Shown piece by piece: positions 18,605 through 26,892 of a DNA stretch of 64,000 bases (position 1 is the stretch's first letter; every line of letters starts with the position of its first letter). A program made the translations under genes and the position numbers. The DNA is from Jatrophihabitans sp. GAS493. GTDB taxonomy: Bacteria; Actinomycetota; Actinomycetes; Mycobacteriales; Jatrophihabitantaceae. The notes under the pieces were generated by a model. That model was not told the DNA's origin. It ran no database searches and worked only from the letters and a program-made list of their open reading frames with translations. Where the stretch lies: NCBI RefSeq assembly GCF_900230215.1, contig NZ_LT907982.1, positions 2,356,001 to 2,420,000 of the forward strand. Reading direction: 5' to 3'.

Positions 18605-18929
18605 CGCGCGTGATGCGGGCGCGGACGGGCTTGATCGCGTCGGTCAGGTTGACGACGTTGCCAGCGGCTGTGGCCTTGCGTGGTTTCTTCGCGTCGGCCG
18701 CGGTGAAGGTCATGAGGTCTTGCGGCCCGCATTGGAAGATGTCGGTGAGCGCGGCCACCAGCATCATTGAGACGCGTTCGGGACGCTGGGTCACGATGCG
18801 ATAGATCTGCGACGGGGACAGGTCGATGCCGCGCTCGCGGAGCAGGGGAGCGAGGTCGGTGCTGTTGTGCATGCCGTGGCGGGCCATCATCTCGGCCAGC
18901 CGCCATTCGTAGTTGACATCGCGTTTCAT
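18597..18929 (-). CDS. XRE-type HTH protein between two recombinases
   Basis: 110 aa with a Cro/C1-like helix-turn-helix (MMARHGMHNSTDLAPLLRERG, then LSPSQIYRIVTQ) and a basic tail. It overlaps both neighbours (8 bp with the zinc-finger recombinase, TGATG with the upstream integrase). It is probably an accessory DNA-binding subunit or repressor of the recombinase set, like the HTH partners in multi-recombinase elements. Confidence 0.8.
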   Translation of the reverse strand: MKRDVNYEWRLAEMMARHGMHNSTDLAPLLRERGIDLSPSQIYRIVTQRPERVSMMLVAALTDIFQCGPQDLMTFTAADAKKPRKATAAGNVVNLTDAIKPVRARITRDD

Positions 18930-20032
18930 CAGCTGCTCCGGGGTCGGGTCAGGGCATCGCGGATCGTGCCGTCGAGCACGTCACGCAGCATCGTGCGTCG
19001 GTAGTCGTCGGCCACAAACTCGTAGATCGCGGTCGTGGAGGCGTGCTCGTGGCCGAGCTGCTTCTGCACGAACAGGGCGTCGAAGCCGGCCTCGACGAGG
19101 TGGGTGGCGTAGGAGCGGCGGAACGAGTGCATGTCCAGCGCGCTGTCGAGGCCGAGCTGGTCACGGTAGCGGCGGAACCGGCCGCCGAGCGCACCTTCCG
19201 AGACCAGTCCGCCACGCTCGTTGGGGAACAGGTCGAGCCCTTCTCCAGCGAACCGGGGCAGACCGTGTTCGGACCAGTGGGCGAGCACGTCGGCCGACCA
19301 GTCGAAGACGGTCAGCACCGTGCGTCGCTTGGGTGCTGAGCCCTTGTGCGCCTTGCCGTAGCGGATCTCGACGGCACCGTAGCGACCGAACTCGCGGGCG
19401 TGCGGGTTGCGCTCGAAGTCGATCGTGCGCAGGTGCCGGACCTCGTTGCGGCGCAACCCGAACGCGTACACGGTCTTGAACAGGGTCGCGTCCCGAAGCG
19501 CCGGCAGCCAGCCCTTGCGACCGAGTTCGCGAACGCGGGCGACCTCGGCGTCGGCGTGGTCGAAGAACGCCTGCAGCTCGTCATGGGTGAAAGCCCGCTT
19601 GCCCGGGTCGTGCTCGTTCTCTTGGGAGTGGGTCGCCGTGTTCCACTCGAAGCAGACCTGGACGGGGTGGGTGCCGAACAGGTCCTGGCAGCGGTCGCCC
19701 CAGCCGTAGACGGGGTCGACCAGATAAGCGCAGAACAACTGCACCGCGCTCTGGTAGCCGCGGACAGTGTTCTGGCGTCGCTGCTTCTCGCTGCGCATGT
19801 CGCCGAAGTACTCATCGACATGCGCGTGCGTCCAGTGCCAAGGCATCTCGTTGGTGAAGTCGAGGAATCGGCGGATCACACGCTCACGATTGTTGATCGT
19901 GTCCAGGCTGAGGTTGCGCGACAGCTGCTGCCGCCGCCAACCCGTGAGCATCTCCTCGAGGACCTGATCGGCAGGGTTGAGGTACCGGACACCGCCGAGG
20001 CCAATGACGCGACCGAGGTCGTCAACCGCCAC
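18929..20032 (-). CDS. Tyrosine recombinase (first gene of the recombinase operon)
   Basis: 367 aa. It has an N-terminal SAM-like core-binding domain (residues 25-120) and a catalytic domain with the first Arg in FGLRRNEVRHLR, MHSFRRSYATHLVEAG (the HxxR box), the second His in QLGHEHASTT and the nucleophile Tyr in AIYEFV. The set is complete, so it should be active in strand exchange. With the HTH and zinc-finger recombinase genes it forms a three-gene set resembling Tn554-like or recombinase-trio elements. That relation is inferred from gene order. Confidence 0.88.
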   Translation of the reverse strand: MAVDDLGRVIGLGGVRYLNPADQVLEEMLTGWRRQQLSRNLSLDTINNRERVIRRFLDFTNEMPWHWTHAHVDEYFGDMRSEKQRRQNTVRGYQSAVQLFCAYLVDPVYGWGDRCQDLFGTHPVQVCFEWNTATHSQENEHDPGKRAFTHDELQAFFDHADAEVARVRELGRKGWLPALRDATLFKTVYAFGLRRNEVRHLRTIDFERNPHAREFGRYGAVEIRYGKAHKGSAPKRRTVLTVFDWSADVLAHWSEHGLPRFAGEGLDLFPNERGGLVSEGALGGRFRRYRDQLGLDSALDMHSFRRSYATHLVEAGFDALFVQKQLGHEHASTTAIYEFVADDYRRTMLRDVLDGTIRDALTRPRSS

Positions 20033-20307
20033 TAGTCACCTCCAGGACTGCCGCCGTAAGCTGACCGTATCATTCATCCGATGCAATGTAGACGACATGG
20101 CCCAGCAAACTCGGGACCTCTACGCGCAGCTGACAGCGTCACCGCCGCGCGTTCCGCCCAGTCGTCTGTGGACTGTCGTCGCCCTCTCAGCACCTCGGAG
20201 TCCAGCAATCACGGTCGGTCTAGCTACTTCGACCAGGCGCGTCTTGGGCGCGTGCGGCGGGAAGGGGTCATCGTGCATCGGTTGCAATGATGCCTGGTTT
20301 TATTGAC

Positions 20308-20321
20308 ATAATCTAGATTAT
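20308..20321. promoter_or_regulatory. 14-bp perfect palindrome at a TTGACA box
   Basis: ATAATCTAGATTAT reads the same on both strands and overlaps a TTGACA hexamer (20303-20308) on the plus strand. The A/T-rich sequence stands out in high-GC surroundings. Candidate operator or recombinase core site. Confidence 0.4.
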
Positions 20322-20370
20322 CGGCATGACATTTCTCTTACAAAGTAAGGGGAATCGCTGCCGACGAACG

Positions 20371-20401
20371 ATGGTCATACTGAGATCCTCAGTATGACCA
20401 T
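20371..20401. repeat. 14-bp-arm inverted repeat
   Basis: Arms ATGGTCATACTGAG and CTCAGTATGACCAT flank a 3-bp loop (ATC). The arms are perfect and no T-run follows on either strand, so a simple terminator is unlikely. It could be an operator or an element-end site for the recombinases. Confidence 0.5.
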
Positions 20402-20570
20402 GCGGATAATCGTCATTTCACGCAGTGTCGGACGAGCAGATTGGCGCGATATCTTCGGCGGGGAGCCACGGAGGGCTTATGCCGAATCGGCTACTTCGGT
20501 GCCCCAATAAGCGGGCCGGCGCCGGTACGAACGGCAGGGTCTTGGCGACCTGCCACCCATCGCCAGCGAC

Positions 20571-21665
20571 TCACGGGGATTGGCGATGATCCGGCGTCGG
20601 GGGGTGCCCGTGGTCGAGGATGTATTCGATGTCTTTGAGCAGCGCGTGACTCGCTCCGGGTTCGTATACGAGGGCGCGCACCGCGCAGGCGATGGCGCCC
20701 AGGTAGCAGGTGGGATCGTCGGGGAGAGTCAGGTAGCGGAACGCGCGTAGTGCGTTCGTCAGCGAAACAGCGACGCGCTTGGCGTCACGCGTCTCGGGAT
20801 GGTTGAGGGCGTCGCGGTCGCCGAAGACGACCGCCTTCAGCTCGTTGGCTTCTTTGCGTAGCTCAAGGAAGCCGTCAGTGGGCATCAGCGGCCGGCCGTG
20901 GCCGAGCTGGTCGAGCATGCCCTGCATCCGGTCGCTCTCGGCGAGCTCACTGACCTGGGCCGCGCGGAGTGCTGCGTACTCGGCCATGTCCCGGTTCAAC
21001 TCAATTGGGTACGGCGGACCGATCAGGCGCGGGCCGAGGTCGATGACATTAGGCTCTCCGGGATTGCGTGCAAAGATGGCGAATGCTCCTGGAAAGCTCG
21101 CCGGCAGGAGCGGTTCTTCGGCAGGGGTGACGGCGAATCCGGAACTCATCACGTCGTCGAACGGGCCGTACAGGTCGATGCCTGTGTACTGCTCGACCAT
21201 ACGTAACGCGGTCTCGACGCGGTCCGCGCCAGCGGCCAGCTCAGCGGCGAGCCCCGCCAGCTCGGCAGGTAGTTCGGGTGGAGGTGTGTCCCATTCTCTG
21301 ACGTCCACGACGCACTTGATCTCACCGTGCTCGGCGCAGCCGAACCGGACACTGAGGTTGACGTTCCAGAACGCGACCGCTGCCCGCCCGTGGCGCGAAG
21401 CCTGCGCCAGCACGAGGTCGGTGGTGCCTTGATAGCCGTTTACCTCAAGCGCGATGACACCGCCGACGGCCGGGTCGGTGAGCAGACTGGCCGAGACACC
21501 CGTCATCCGGCCCCGTAGTACCTGGTCCGCACGCATCCGGCGACGCCGGTTGGCCCCGAACGCTGTTAGTACAGCGTCGGTATCGGTACTGGTCGCTACC
21601 GTGACACACCCGGCCTCTGCCAACGCCGACATCCGTGTCAACCAGATATGAGGCTCCTCAGTCAT
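20571..21665 (-). CDS. DUF6461-like protein, candidate immunity to the NucA/NucB toxin
   Basis: 364-aa cytoplasmic protein. The N-terminal 150 residues (WLTRMSALAEAGCVTVATSTDTDAVLTAF, then VIALEVNGYQGT and FWNVNLSVRFGCAEHGEIK) match the pattern of DUF6461 proteins, including the NGYxG and NVN motifs. The C-terminal 200 residues are helical with no recognised domain. The ATG at 21665 is 16 bp after the nuclease gene stop; the frame is also open further upstream, inside that gene. The position directly behind a secreted nuclease suggests immunity. That role is inference. Confidence 0.65.
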   Translation of the reverse strand: MTEEPHIWLTRMSALAEAGCVTVATSTDTDAVLTAFGANRRRRMRADQVLRGRMTGVSASLLTDPAVGGVIALEVNGYQGTTDLVLAQASRHGRAAVAFWNVNLSVRFGCAEHGEIKCVVDVREWDTPPPELPAELAGLAAELAAGADRVETALRMVEQYTGIDLYGPFDDVMSSGFAVTPAEEPLLPASFPGAFAIFARNPGEPNVIDLGPRLIGPPYPIELNRDMAEYAALRAAQVSELAESDRMQGMLDQLGHGRPLMPTDGFLELRKEANELKAVVFGDRDALNHPETRDAKRVAVSLTNALRAFRYLTLPDDPTCYLGAIACAVRALVYEPGASHALLKDIEYILDHGHPPTPDHRQSP

Positions 21666-21681
21666 TGAAGGGCACCGAACA

Positions 21682-24600
21682 TCACGCGGAAACGGGAAGG
21701 TCGAGGACGGTGACGAAGAACGCGTCCCCATCTAGGACCCGGTCGACGACGTACTGACCCGCAAGCAGACCGCCCGCTGCACCGTTCTCAGCGCCAGAGA
21801 CCATGCAGATGCTCCATCCACCCGGTCCCGTGCTCGGCGTAATTCCCGCTGGAAAGGTCACCCCGCAGCCGGGAACTGTGCGCGGCCCGAGGTTTGCTTC
21901 TGCTTGGGCCGCCGCTCCGTATTGGGTGGACTCGAATGGGTACTCGTCACAGGTTCTCCCTCCGCTGCGATCAAGCCAAGCCGGGCATGCGGCTCTGTTG
22001 TTCGCCGCTTTTAGAGCCGGGTCCATCGTGCGGACAAGTGGCCCATTGGCGAGCGTGCCAGGCAACCCCGATTGCTGCGCGAGAAAGATGTGCCGCCCGA
22101 CGTTCGGGGCGACGGCTCCGTCGATGCCCAGGGTGGGGGTGTAGTCGGGGTAGACGCACCCGGGGATATATCGATTGATCGGGAGAACGTCGTCCTGGTT
22201 CAGCGCGTCGTCGCATCGGACTGTCGGCGAGTCGTACACCAGGGGCGTGCTTTCGCCGCCGACCCATGATGGGTTCAGAAATGACACCTGGATCCAACTG
22301 TTTACCTCGACGAATTTTCCAATGTGAGGGGATGTTGCGGCCTGCACGTTTCCGGTCAGGTCTTGGCCGCCGGTGGAGATCAGTTGTGTCGAGAAGTTCT
22401 GGACTGTCTCGGTGCATCCTCCTCCAGCGCAGCTACCGTTGGCAGTGAAGGAGCTGCCCACCGCGGTGCCCCATGGTGCGCTCACGGTTGTGAAGGTGAT
22501 GTAGTGAGTGAAGTCGACCGACGACGTGTCTAGCGACTGCGAATCACTGACGAGGAAGTGGATGCCGCCGCTCGGAACACCGTCGGTAGTCACATCAAGG
22601 TCCACTTCCTTATCGAGGCAGGCCCAAGTTCTGGAAACGGCCTTCGGTTGGTTCGCCGCCGAGCAGGCGGAGGCGTCCGCGCCCCCGCCGGGGTCGGTCG
22701 GGTAGCTGGCGAGCTCGGCCGCCGAAGGTGTTGATTCGGTCACGCAAACCTGCTGCGTATGGCCGTCCGACCCCCGGGTCGTTGGCGTGCACTGGGCAAC
22801 GCCGATTGGCGTCGAAGTTGGCGAATTCGTCCACTCCACCGCCGTTGGGGCGGTGACGTTGGTTTGCAAGTTCGCCGGCGGTATCGACGCTGCTGACCCG
22901 ACCCACGCGACGTAGTTGTGGGTGACGGCGCTGCTTTGGCTGACGGTGACCGAGCAGGTGGTGCCGTTGCTGCACCAGGTCAGCTCTTGGCCGGTGGTGG
23001 TGTCTTCAATGTTGATGTAGGTGTAGGTGTAGGTGACATTAAATGGGCTGACCGCGGTCAGGGTAGTCGCGGTGGTAGCCGCCAGCACACCCGGGCTCGC
23101 TGACAACCTCATCCCCGCCCAGGGTGACCAGGTCACTGCCGTTGGGGCGGTGACGTTGGTTTGCAAGTTCGCCGGCGGTATCGACGCTGCTGACCCGACC
23201 CACGCGACGTAGTTGTGGGTGACGGCGCTGCTCTGGGTGACGGTGACCGAGCAGGTGGTGCCGTTGCTGCACCAGGTCAGCTCTTGGCCGGTGGTGGTGT
23301 CTTCAATGTTGATATAGAAGGAGGTGTAGGTGACATTGAACGGGCTCGTCGCGGTCAGCGTTGCGCCGACTAGTTGGTTCGGATTGGCGTTGTCGACCGT
23401 GAGGGTCATTCCACCCCAGGGTGACCAGGTCACTGCCGTTGGGGCGGTGACGTTGGTTTGCAAGTTCGCCGGCGGTATCGACGCTGCTGACCCGACCCAC
23501 GCGACGTAGTTGTGGGTGACAGCGCTGCTCTGGGTGACGGTGACCGAGCAGGTGGTGCCGTTGCTGCAGTAAGTCACCGCTTGGCCGGTGGTGGTGTCTT
23601 CAATGTTGATATAGAAGGAGGTGTAGGTGACATTGAACGGGCTCGTCGCGGTCAGCGTTGCGCCGACTAGTTGGTTCGGATTGGCGTTGTCGACCGTGAG
23701 GGTCATTCCACCCCAGGGTGACCAGGTCACTGCCGTTGGGGCGGTGACGTTGGTTTGCAAGTTCGCCGGCGGTATCGACGCTGCTGACCCGACCCACGCG
23801 ACGTAGTTGTGGGTGACAGCGCTGCTCTGGGTGACGGTGACCGAGCAGGTGGTGCCGTTGCTGCAGTAGGTCACCGCTTGGCCGGTGGTGGTGTCTTCAA
23901 TGTTGATATAGAAGGAGGTGTAGGTGACATTGAACGGGCTCGTCGCGGTCAGCGTTGCGCCGACTAGTTGGTTCGGATTGGCGTTGTCGACCGTGAGGGT
24001 CATTCCACCCCAGGGTGACCAGGTCACTGCCGTTGGGGCGGTGACGTTGGTTTGCAAGTTCGCCGGCGGTATCGACGCTGCTGACCCGACCCACGCGACG
24101 TAGTTGTGGGTGACGGCGCTGCTTTGGGTGACGGTGACCGAGCAGGTGGTGCCGTTGCTGCAGTAGGTCACCGCTTGGCCGGTGGTGGTGTCTTCAATGT
24201 CGATGTAAAACCCGGTCGATGTGACATTGAACGGGCTCGTCGCGGTCAGCGTTGCGCCGACTAGTTGGTTCGGATTGGCGTTGTCGACCGTGAGGGTCAT
24301 TCCACCCCACGGCGACCAGGTCACCACCACCTCGGAGGTGGGACCGGCCTGCACCTGAGTCGGGGTAGTACCAGACACGGTTCCGACCCAGCTGACGTAG
24401 GTGTGCGTGACCGCTGAACTTTGGGTCACTGATGCCGAACACGTCACGCCGCTGGCACACCAGGCAACAACATTTCCTGACGTCGTGTCTTTGATGTAGA
24501 TCAGGTAGCTCGTGTAGGTGACGTTCACGGCGCTGGTGGCCGTCAGCGTCGCAGATCTGAGCTGATACGGGTTCGCGTTATCGACCGACAGCGAGATACC

Positions 24601-25455
24601 GCCACCGTCGCCGGCATCAAACGCTTTCACGGTCGAAGCACGCGACGTGACCGCAGCCCGGACCGTTGCTGCTGCTGGGCATGCGGCGTTGAGCGATGAC
24701 TTTCCGTTCGCCGATGGGCAGATCTGCTCTCCCGCCGGCAGGCTTGTTCCGGCGGGTAGTCCTGTCTTTGCGCCAGCAGCAGTGGAGCATGCGGCGGCGG
24801 CCGGTGGGGTTTTGCCGTCGGTGACCGGGCAGGCCGTGCGGCCGGTGGGCAGGCTTGTTCCGGCGGGTAGTCCTGTCTTTGCGCCAGCAGCAGTGGAGCA
24901 TGCGGCGGCGGCCGGTGGGGTTTTGCCGTCGGTGACCGGGCAGGCCGTGCGGCCGGTGGGCAGGCTTGTTCCGGCGGGTAGTCCTGTCTTTGCGCCAGCA
25001 GCAGTGGAGCATGCGGCGGCGGCCGGTGGGGTTTTGCCGTCGGTGACCGGGCAGGCCGTGCGGCCGGTGGGCAGGCTTGTTCCGGCGGGTAGTCCTGTCT
25101 TTGCGCCAGCAGCAGTGGAGCATGCGGCGGCGGCCGGTGGGGTTTTGCCGTCGGCGACCGGGCAGGCCGTGCGGCCGGTGGGCAGGCTTGTTCCGGCGGG
25201 TAGTCCTGTCTTTGCGCCAGCAGCAGTGGAGCATGCGGCGGCGGCCGGTGGAGTTTTGCCGCCGACAGTGGAGCATGCCTTCGCACCGTCTGGCAAACCG
25301 AGACGACCGACTGTCGCCGCTCCATGTGATGGAGTGGCCGCTGCAGGTGCCGAGGTTGAATCCGCCGAGGCCGACGACATAACGCTGACGACAACCAAAA
25401 GCCCTACAACAAAAGCAAACATCTGCTTACACGAACCGCGAAAAGCTCGTTTCAA
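21682..25455 (-). CDS. Secreted repeat protein with C-terminal NucA/NucB-type DNase domain
   Basis: 1257 aa from a TTG start at 25455, chosen because GGGAGGG lies 7 nt upstream and a signal peptide follows at once (KRAFRGSCKQ, then a hydrophobic stretch ending SSASA). Order: five copies of a 37-residue Pro/Ala/Cys repeat, six copies of a 99-residue beta domain, a 250-residue linker domain, then the C-terminus with CDEYPFEST (about residue 1169), SGAENGAAGG and RVLDGDAFFV. These match the DEYPFA/S, EN and DGDxF motifs of NucA/NucB extracellular DNases. It looks like a surface-borne or contact-delivered DNase toxin. Confidence 0.82.
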   Translation of the reverse strand: MKRAFRGSCKQMFAFVVGLLVVVSVMSSASADSTSAPAAATPSHGAATVGRLGLPDGAKACSTVGGKTPPAAAACSTAAGAKTGLPAGTSLPTGRTACPVADGKTPPAAAACSTAAGAKTGLPAGTSLPTGRTACPVTDGKTPPAAAACSTAAGAKTGLPAGTSLPTGRTACPVTDGKTPPAAAACSTAAGAKTGLPAGTSLPTGRTACPVTDGKTPPAAAACSTAAGAKTGLPAGTSLPAGEQICPSANGKSSLNAACPAAATVRAAVTSRASTVKAFDAGDGGGISLSVDNANPYQLRSATLTATSAVNVTYTSYLIYIKDTTSGNVVAWCASGVTCSASVTQSSAVTHTYVSWVGTVSGTTPTQVQAGPTSEVVVTWSPWGGMTLTVDNANPNQLVGATLTATSPFNVTSTGFYIDIEDTTTGQAVTYCSNGTTCSVTVTQSSAVTHNYVAWVGSAASIPPANLQTNVTAPTAVTWSPWGGMTLTVDNANPNQLVGATLTATSPFNVTYTSFYINIEDTTTGQAVTYCSNGTTCSVTVTQSSAVTHNYVAWVGSAASIPPANLQTNVTAPTAVTWSPWGGMTLTVDNANPNQLVGATLTATSPFNVTYTSFYINIEDTTTGQAVTYCSNGTTCSVTVTQSSAVTHNYVAWVGSAASIPPANLQTNVTAPTAVTWSPWGGMTLTVDNANPNQLVGATLTATSPFNVTYTSFYINIEDTTTGQELTWCSNGTTCSVTVTQSSAVTHNYVAWVGSAASIPPANLQTNVTAPTAVTWSPWAGMRLSASPGVLAATTATTLTAVSPFNVTYTYTYINIEDTTTGQELTWCSNGTTCSVTVSQSSAVTHNYVAWVGSAASIPPANLQTNVTAPTAVEWTNSPTSTPIGVAQCTPTTRGSDGHTQQVCVTESTPSAAELASYPTDPGGGADASACSAANQPKAVSRTWACLDKEVDLDVTTDGVPSGGIHFLVSDSQSLDTSSVDFTHYITFTTVSAPWGTAVGSSFTANGSCAGGGCTETVQNFSTQLISTGGQDLTGNVQAATSPHIGKFVEVNSWIQVSFLNPSWVGGESTPLVYDSPTVRCDDALNQDDVLPINRYIPGCVYPDYTPTLGIDGAVAPNVGRHIFLAQQSGLPGTLANGPLVRTMDPALKAANNRAACPAWLDRSGGRTCDEYPFESTQYGAAAQAEANLGPRTVPGCGVTFPAGITPSTGPGGWSICMVSGAENGAAGGLLAGQYVVDRVLDGDAFFVTVLDLPVSA
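22840..24606 (-). repeat. Six tandem 297-bp repeats coding for 99-aa beta domains
   Basis: Units begin with TLTVDNANPNQL and end with AVTWSPW. The middle three to four are almost identical in DNA (for example the block ending at about 23400, 23700 and 24000, period 297 bp), while the outer ones have diverged. This suggests recent duplication within the array. Confidence 0.85.
24721..25275 (-). repeat. Five tandem 111-bp repeats coding for 37-aa units
   Basis: The same DNA phrase (AGTGGAGCATGCGGCGGCGG) recurs at 24781, 24892, 25003, 25114 and 25225, giving a period of exactly 111 bp. The protein unit contains KTPPAAAACSTAAGAKTG and LPAGTSLPTGRTACP, with two Cys per unit. It is probably an extended stalk near the N-terminus. 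Confidence 0.88.
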
Positions 25456-25621
25456 CTGAAGGCCCTCCCAAAGGTCACACAACACCGGGCGGCGAGTCCG
25501 CCGGACAACCGGTGAAGCCAGAAAGGAGTATTGCGGCCACCCACAGATACGTCCACTCAAACCAAAATATTCGCGACGACCGCCACGATGGACGTGTGGC
25601 CGCCGCCGAACCGCCGGGCTC

Positions 25622-26074
25622 TCACGTACGCCAACCCGATATCGGCTCAGCCCCGATCCGTCGAAATTCTGCCGGCGGTTGCGCGGTGGTGGCTGCAACA
25701 GTGGTGCCCCAGTAGCCGCGCGGAGCGGCCGTTATCGGCAGGTGGAGCGCGTTGGTGTACTTGCGGTGCTCGGTCGGCTTGCAGTCGCTCATCGGGCCGA
25801 CCTTGGCGTCCATCAAGACGGAAAGCATCGGGTCGCAGTGTTGCCAGAACCAGCGAGCCGGTGACTCACCGTCGGTGTCGCGGCATACCTCCCACGCCCG
25901 CCAGAGAGCCTCGAGGCGCGCGATCGCTTCGGCGTGTTCCCACCAGTTCGGACACCAGGTGAGGGTGCCTGTACCGGCCGCATCGAGCCGGCGCTCAATG
26001 GTCGGTGCCAGCAGGTTGACGAACCAGTCCTCGACATTGCGGTACAGGAACTCCGGTAGGTCTTCGCTGCTCAT
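25622..26074 (-). CDS. DUF4913-like protein
   Basis: 150 aa, starting MSSEDLPEFLYRNVEDWFV. It contains WCPNWWEHAEAIARLEALWRA and PARWFWQHCDPMLSVLMD, the Trp-rich pattern of DUF4913 proteins that accompany actinobacterial conjugation genes. The ATG overlaps the previous stop (ATGA). It is the last gene of the first conjugation operon. Biochemical role unknown. Confidence 0.78.
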   Translation of the reverse strand: MSSEDLPEFLYRNVEDWFVNLLAPTIERRLDAAGTGTLTWCPNWWEHAEAIARLEALWRAWEVCRDTDGESPARWFWQHCDPMLSVLMDAKVGPMSDCKPTEHRKYTNALHLPITAAPRGYWGTTVAATTAQPPAEFRRIGAEPISGWRT

Positions 26075-26892
26075 CGTTCGAGGCCGGTCCGGGTGACGAG
26101 TTCGGTGGCCCAGCTCCTCGACGCCGCCGTGGTCGACGCGAGATCCGGTGCCTCGCGCGCGGCCGACAGGACCTGAGTGGGTGGGGTGGACACGCCTCGG
26201 CCACCTAGTGCCGCGGTCGGAGCACCATCGGCGTACGCGGTCCACTGAGCGCCGTCGGTGGCCATTGCGTGCTCGTGTTCTAAGGCGTGTGCGACGTCGA
26301 CCGCGCCGGACAGCACCGCCGAGCCGGCGACCTCGGCCACGATCAGCTCGCCGGCGACATCCCCGGCATCGACACCGGGCTGAGCCGATGCCGGCGTTTG
26401 CTCGGCCGCGGCTACCGCGGCCGGCGCGTTGGATCGCACGTCCTCGACGTCGATGTTCTCCTTCTTGAAGATCGCCTCCCACTGCTCGGCGTGACGCGCG
26501 GCCACCGGATCGTCACCGCGGTGCACGTCGGCTGACGCCCACGCCGCGGCCGCGCTGAGCGGGTTGTCATGCAGCCACTGCGACGTCGGCTTCAACCCCC
26601 ACTGGCGGTGTCGGACCGACTGCTCGGCGCGGGCCTGCCGCTCGGCCTCGCGCTGGGCCGCGGCTGCACGCTGCTGCTCCTGCTGTACTTGAAGGCGCTG
26701 CTCACGTGACAGCTGTTCCACCTGACGCTCGGAGTCCCGGGCCTCCTGCGTGGCGGCCTGCGCCTGCTTGCGGGCACGGTCCGCCGCCACCTGCGCCGCG
26801 GACTGGGCGGCAGCGAGAGCCGCCGATAACAACGCCGACAACTGACGGCCCGCGTGACCGTGCTGGTCCATCTCGACTTCCTGACCGGTCAT
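26071..26892 (-). CDS. Coiled-coil protein of the conjugation operon
   Basis: 273 aa. Residues 20-95 are a long Ala/Gln/Glu/Arg-rich coiled coil, then HRQWGLKPTSQWLHDNPLSAAAAWASADVHRG, then an Ala-rich C-terminus. No signal or membrane segment. It overlaps the coupling protein gene and the DUF4913 gene by 4 bp each. It may be an adaptor for the coupling protein; no family recognised. Confidence 0.7.
   Translation of the reverse strand: MTGQEVEMDQHGHAGRQLSALLSAALAAAQSAAQVAADRARKQAQAATQEARDSERQVEQLSREQRLQVQQEQQRAAAAQREAERQARAEQSVRHRQWGLKPTSQWLHDNPLSAAAAWASADVHRGDDPVAARHAEQWEAIFKKENIDVEDVRSNAPAAVAAAEQTPASAQPGVDAGDVAGELIVAEVAGSAVLSGAVDVAHALEHEHAMATDGAQWTAYADGAPTAALGGRGVSTPPTQVLSAAREAPDLASTTAASRSWATELVTRTGLER

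Larger units (their letters stand above)
20033..20570. other. Intergenic region with two strong palindromes
   Basis: 538 bp upstream of the recombinase operon, with no convincing gene. It contains a 14-bp palindrome at 20308-20321, overlapping the end of TTGACA, and a long hairpin at 20371-20401. This is a plausible control or recombination end region for the recombinase operon. Confidence 0.5.

Noticed and set aside
24721-25275. Regular repeat spacing suggestive of CRISPR
   Set aside because: Units are 111 bp with no unique spacers and encode in-frame protein repeats.
24647-25459. 270-codon plus-strand open frame
   Set aside because: It is the antisense of the 37-aa repeats; the repeat with period 111 keeps all frames open. 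The minus-strand protein has a signal peptide and ribosome site.
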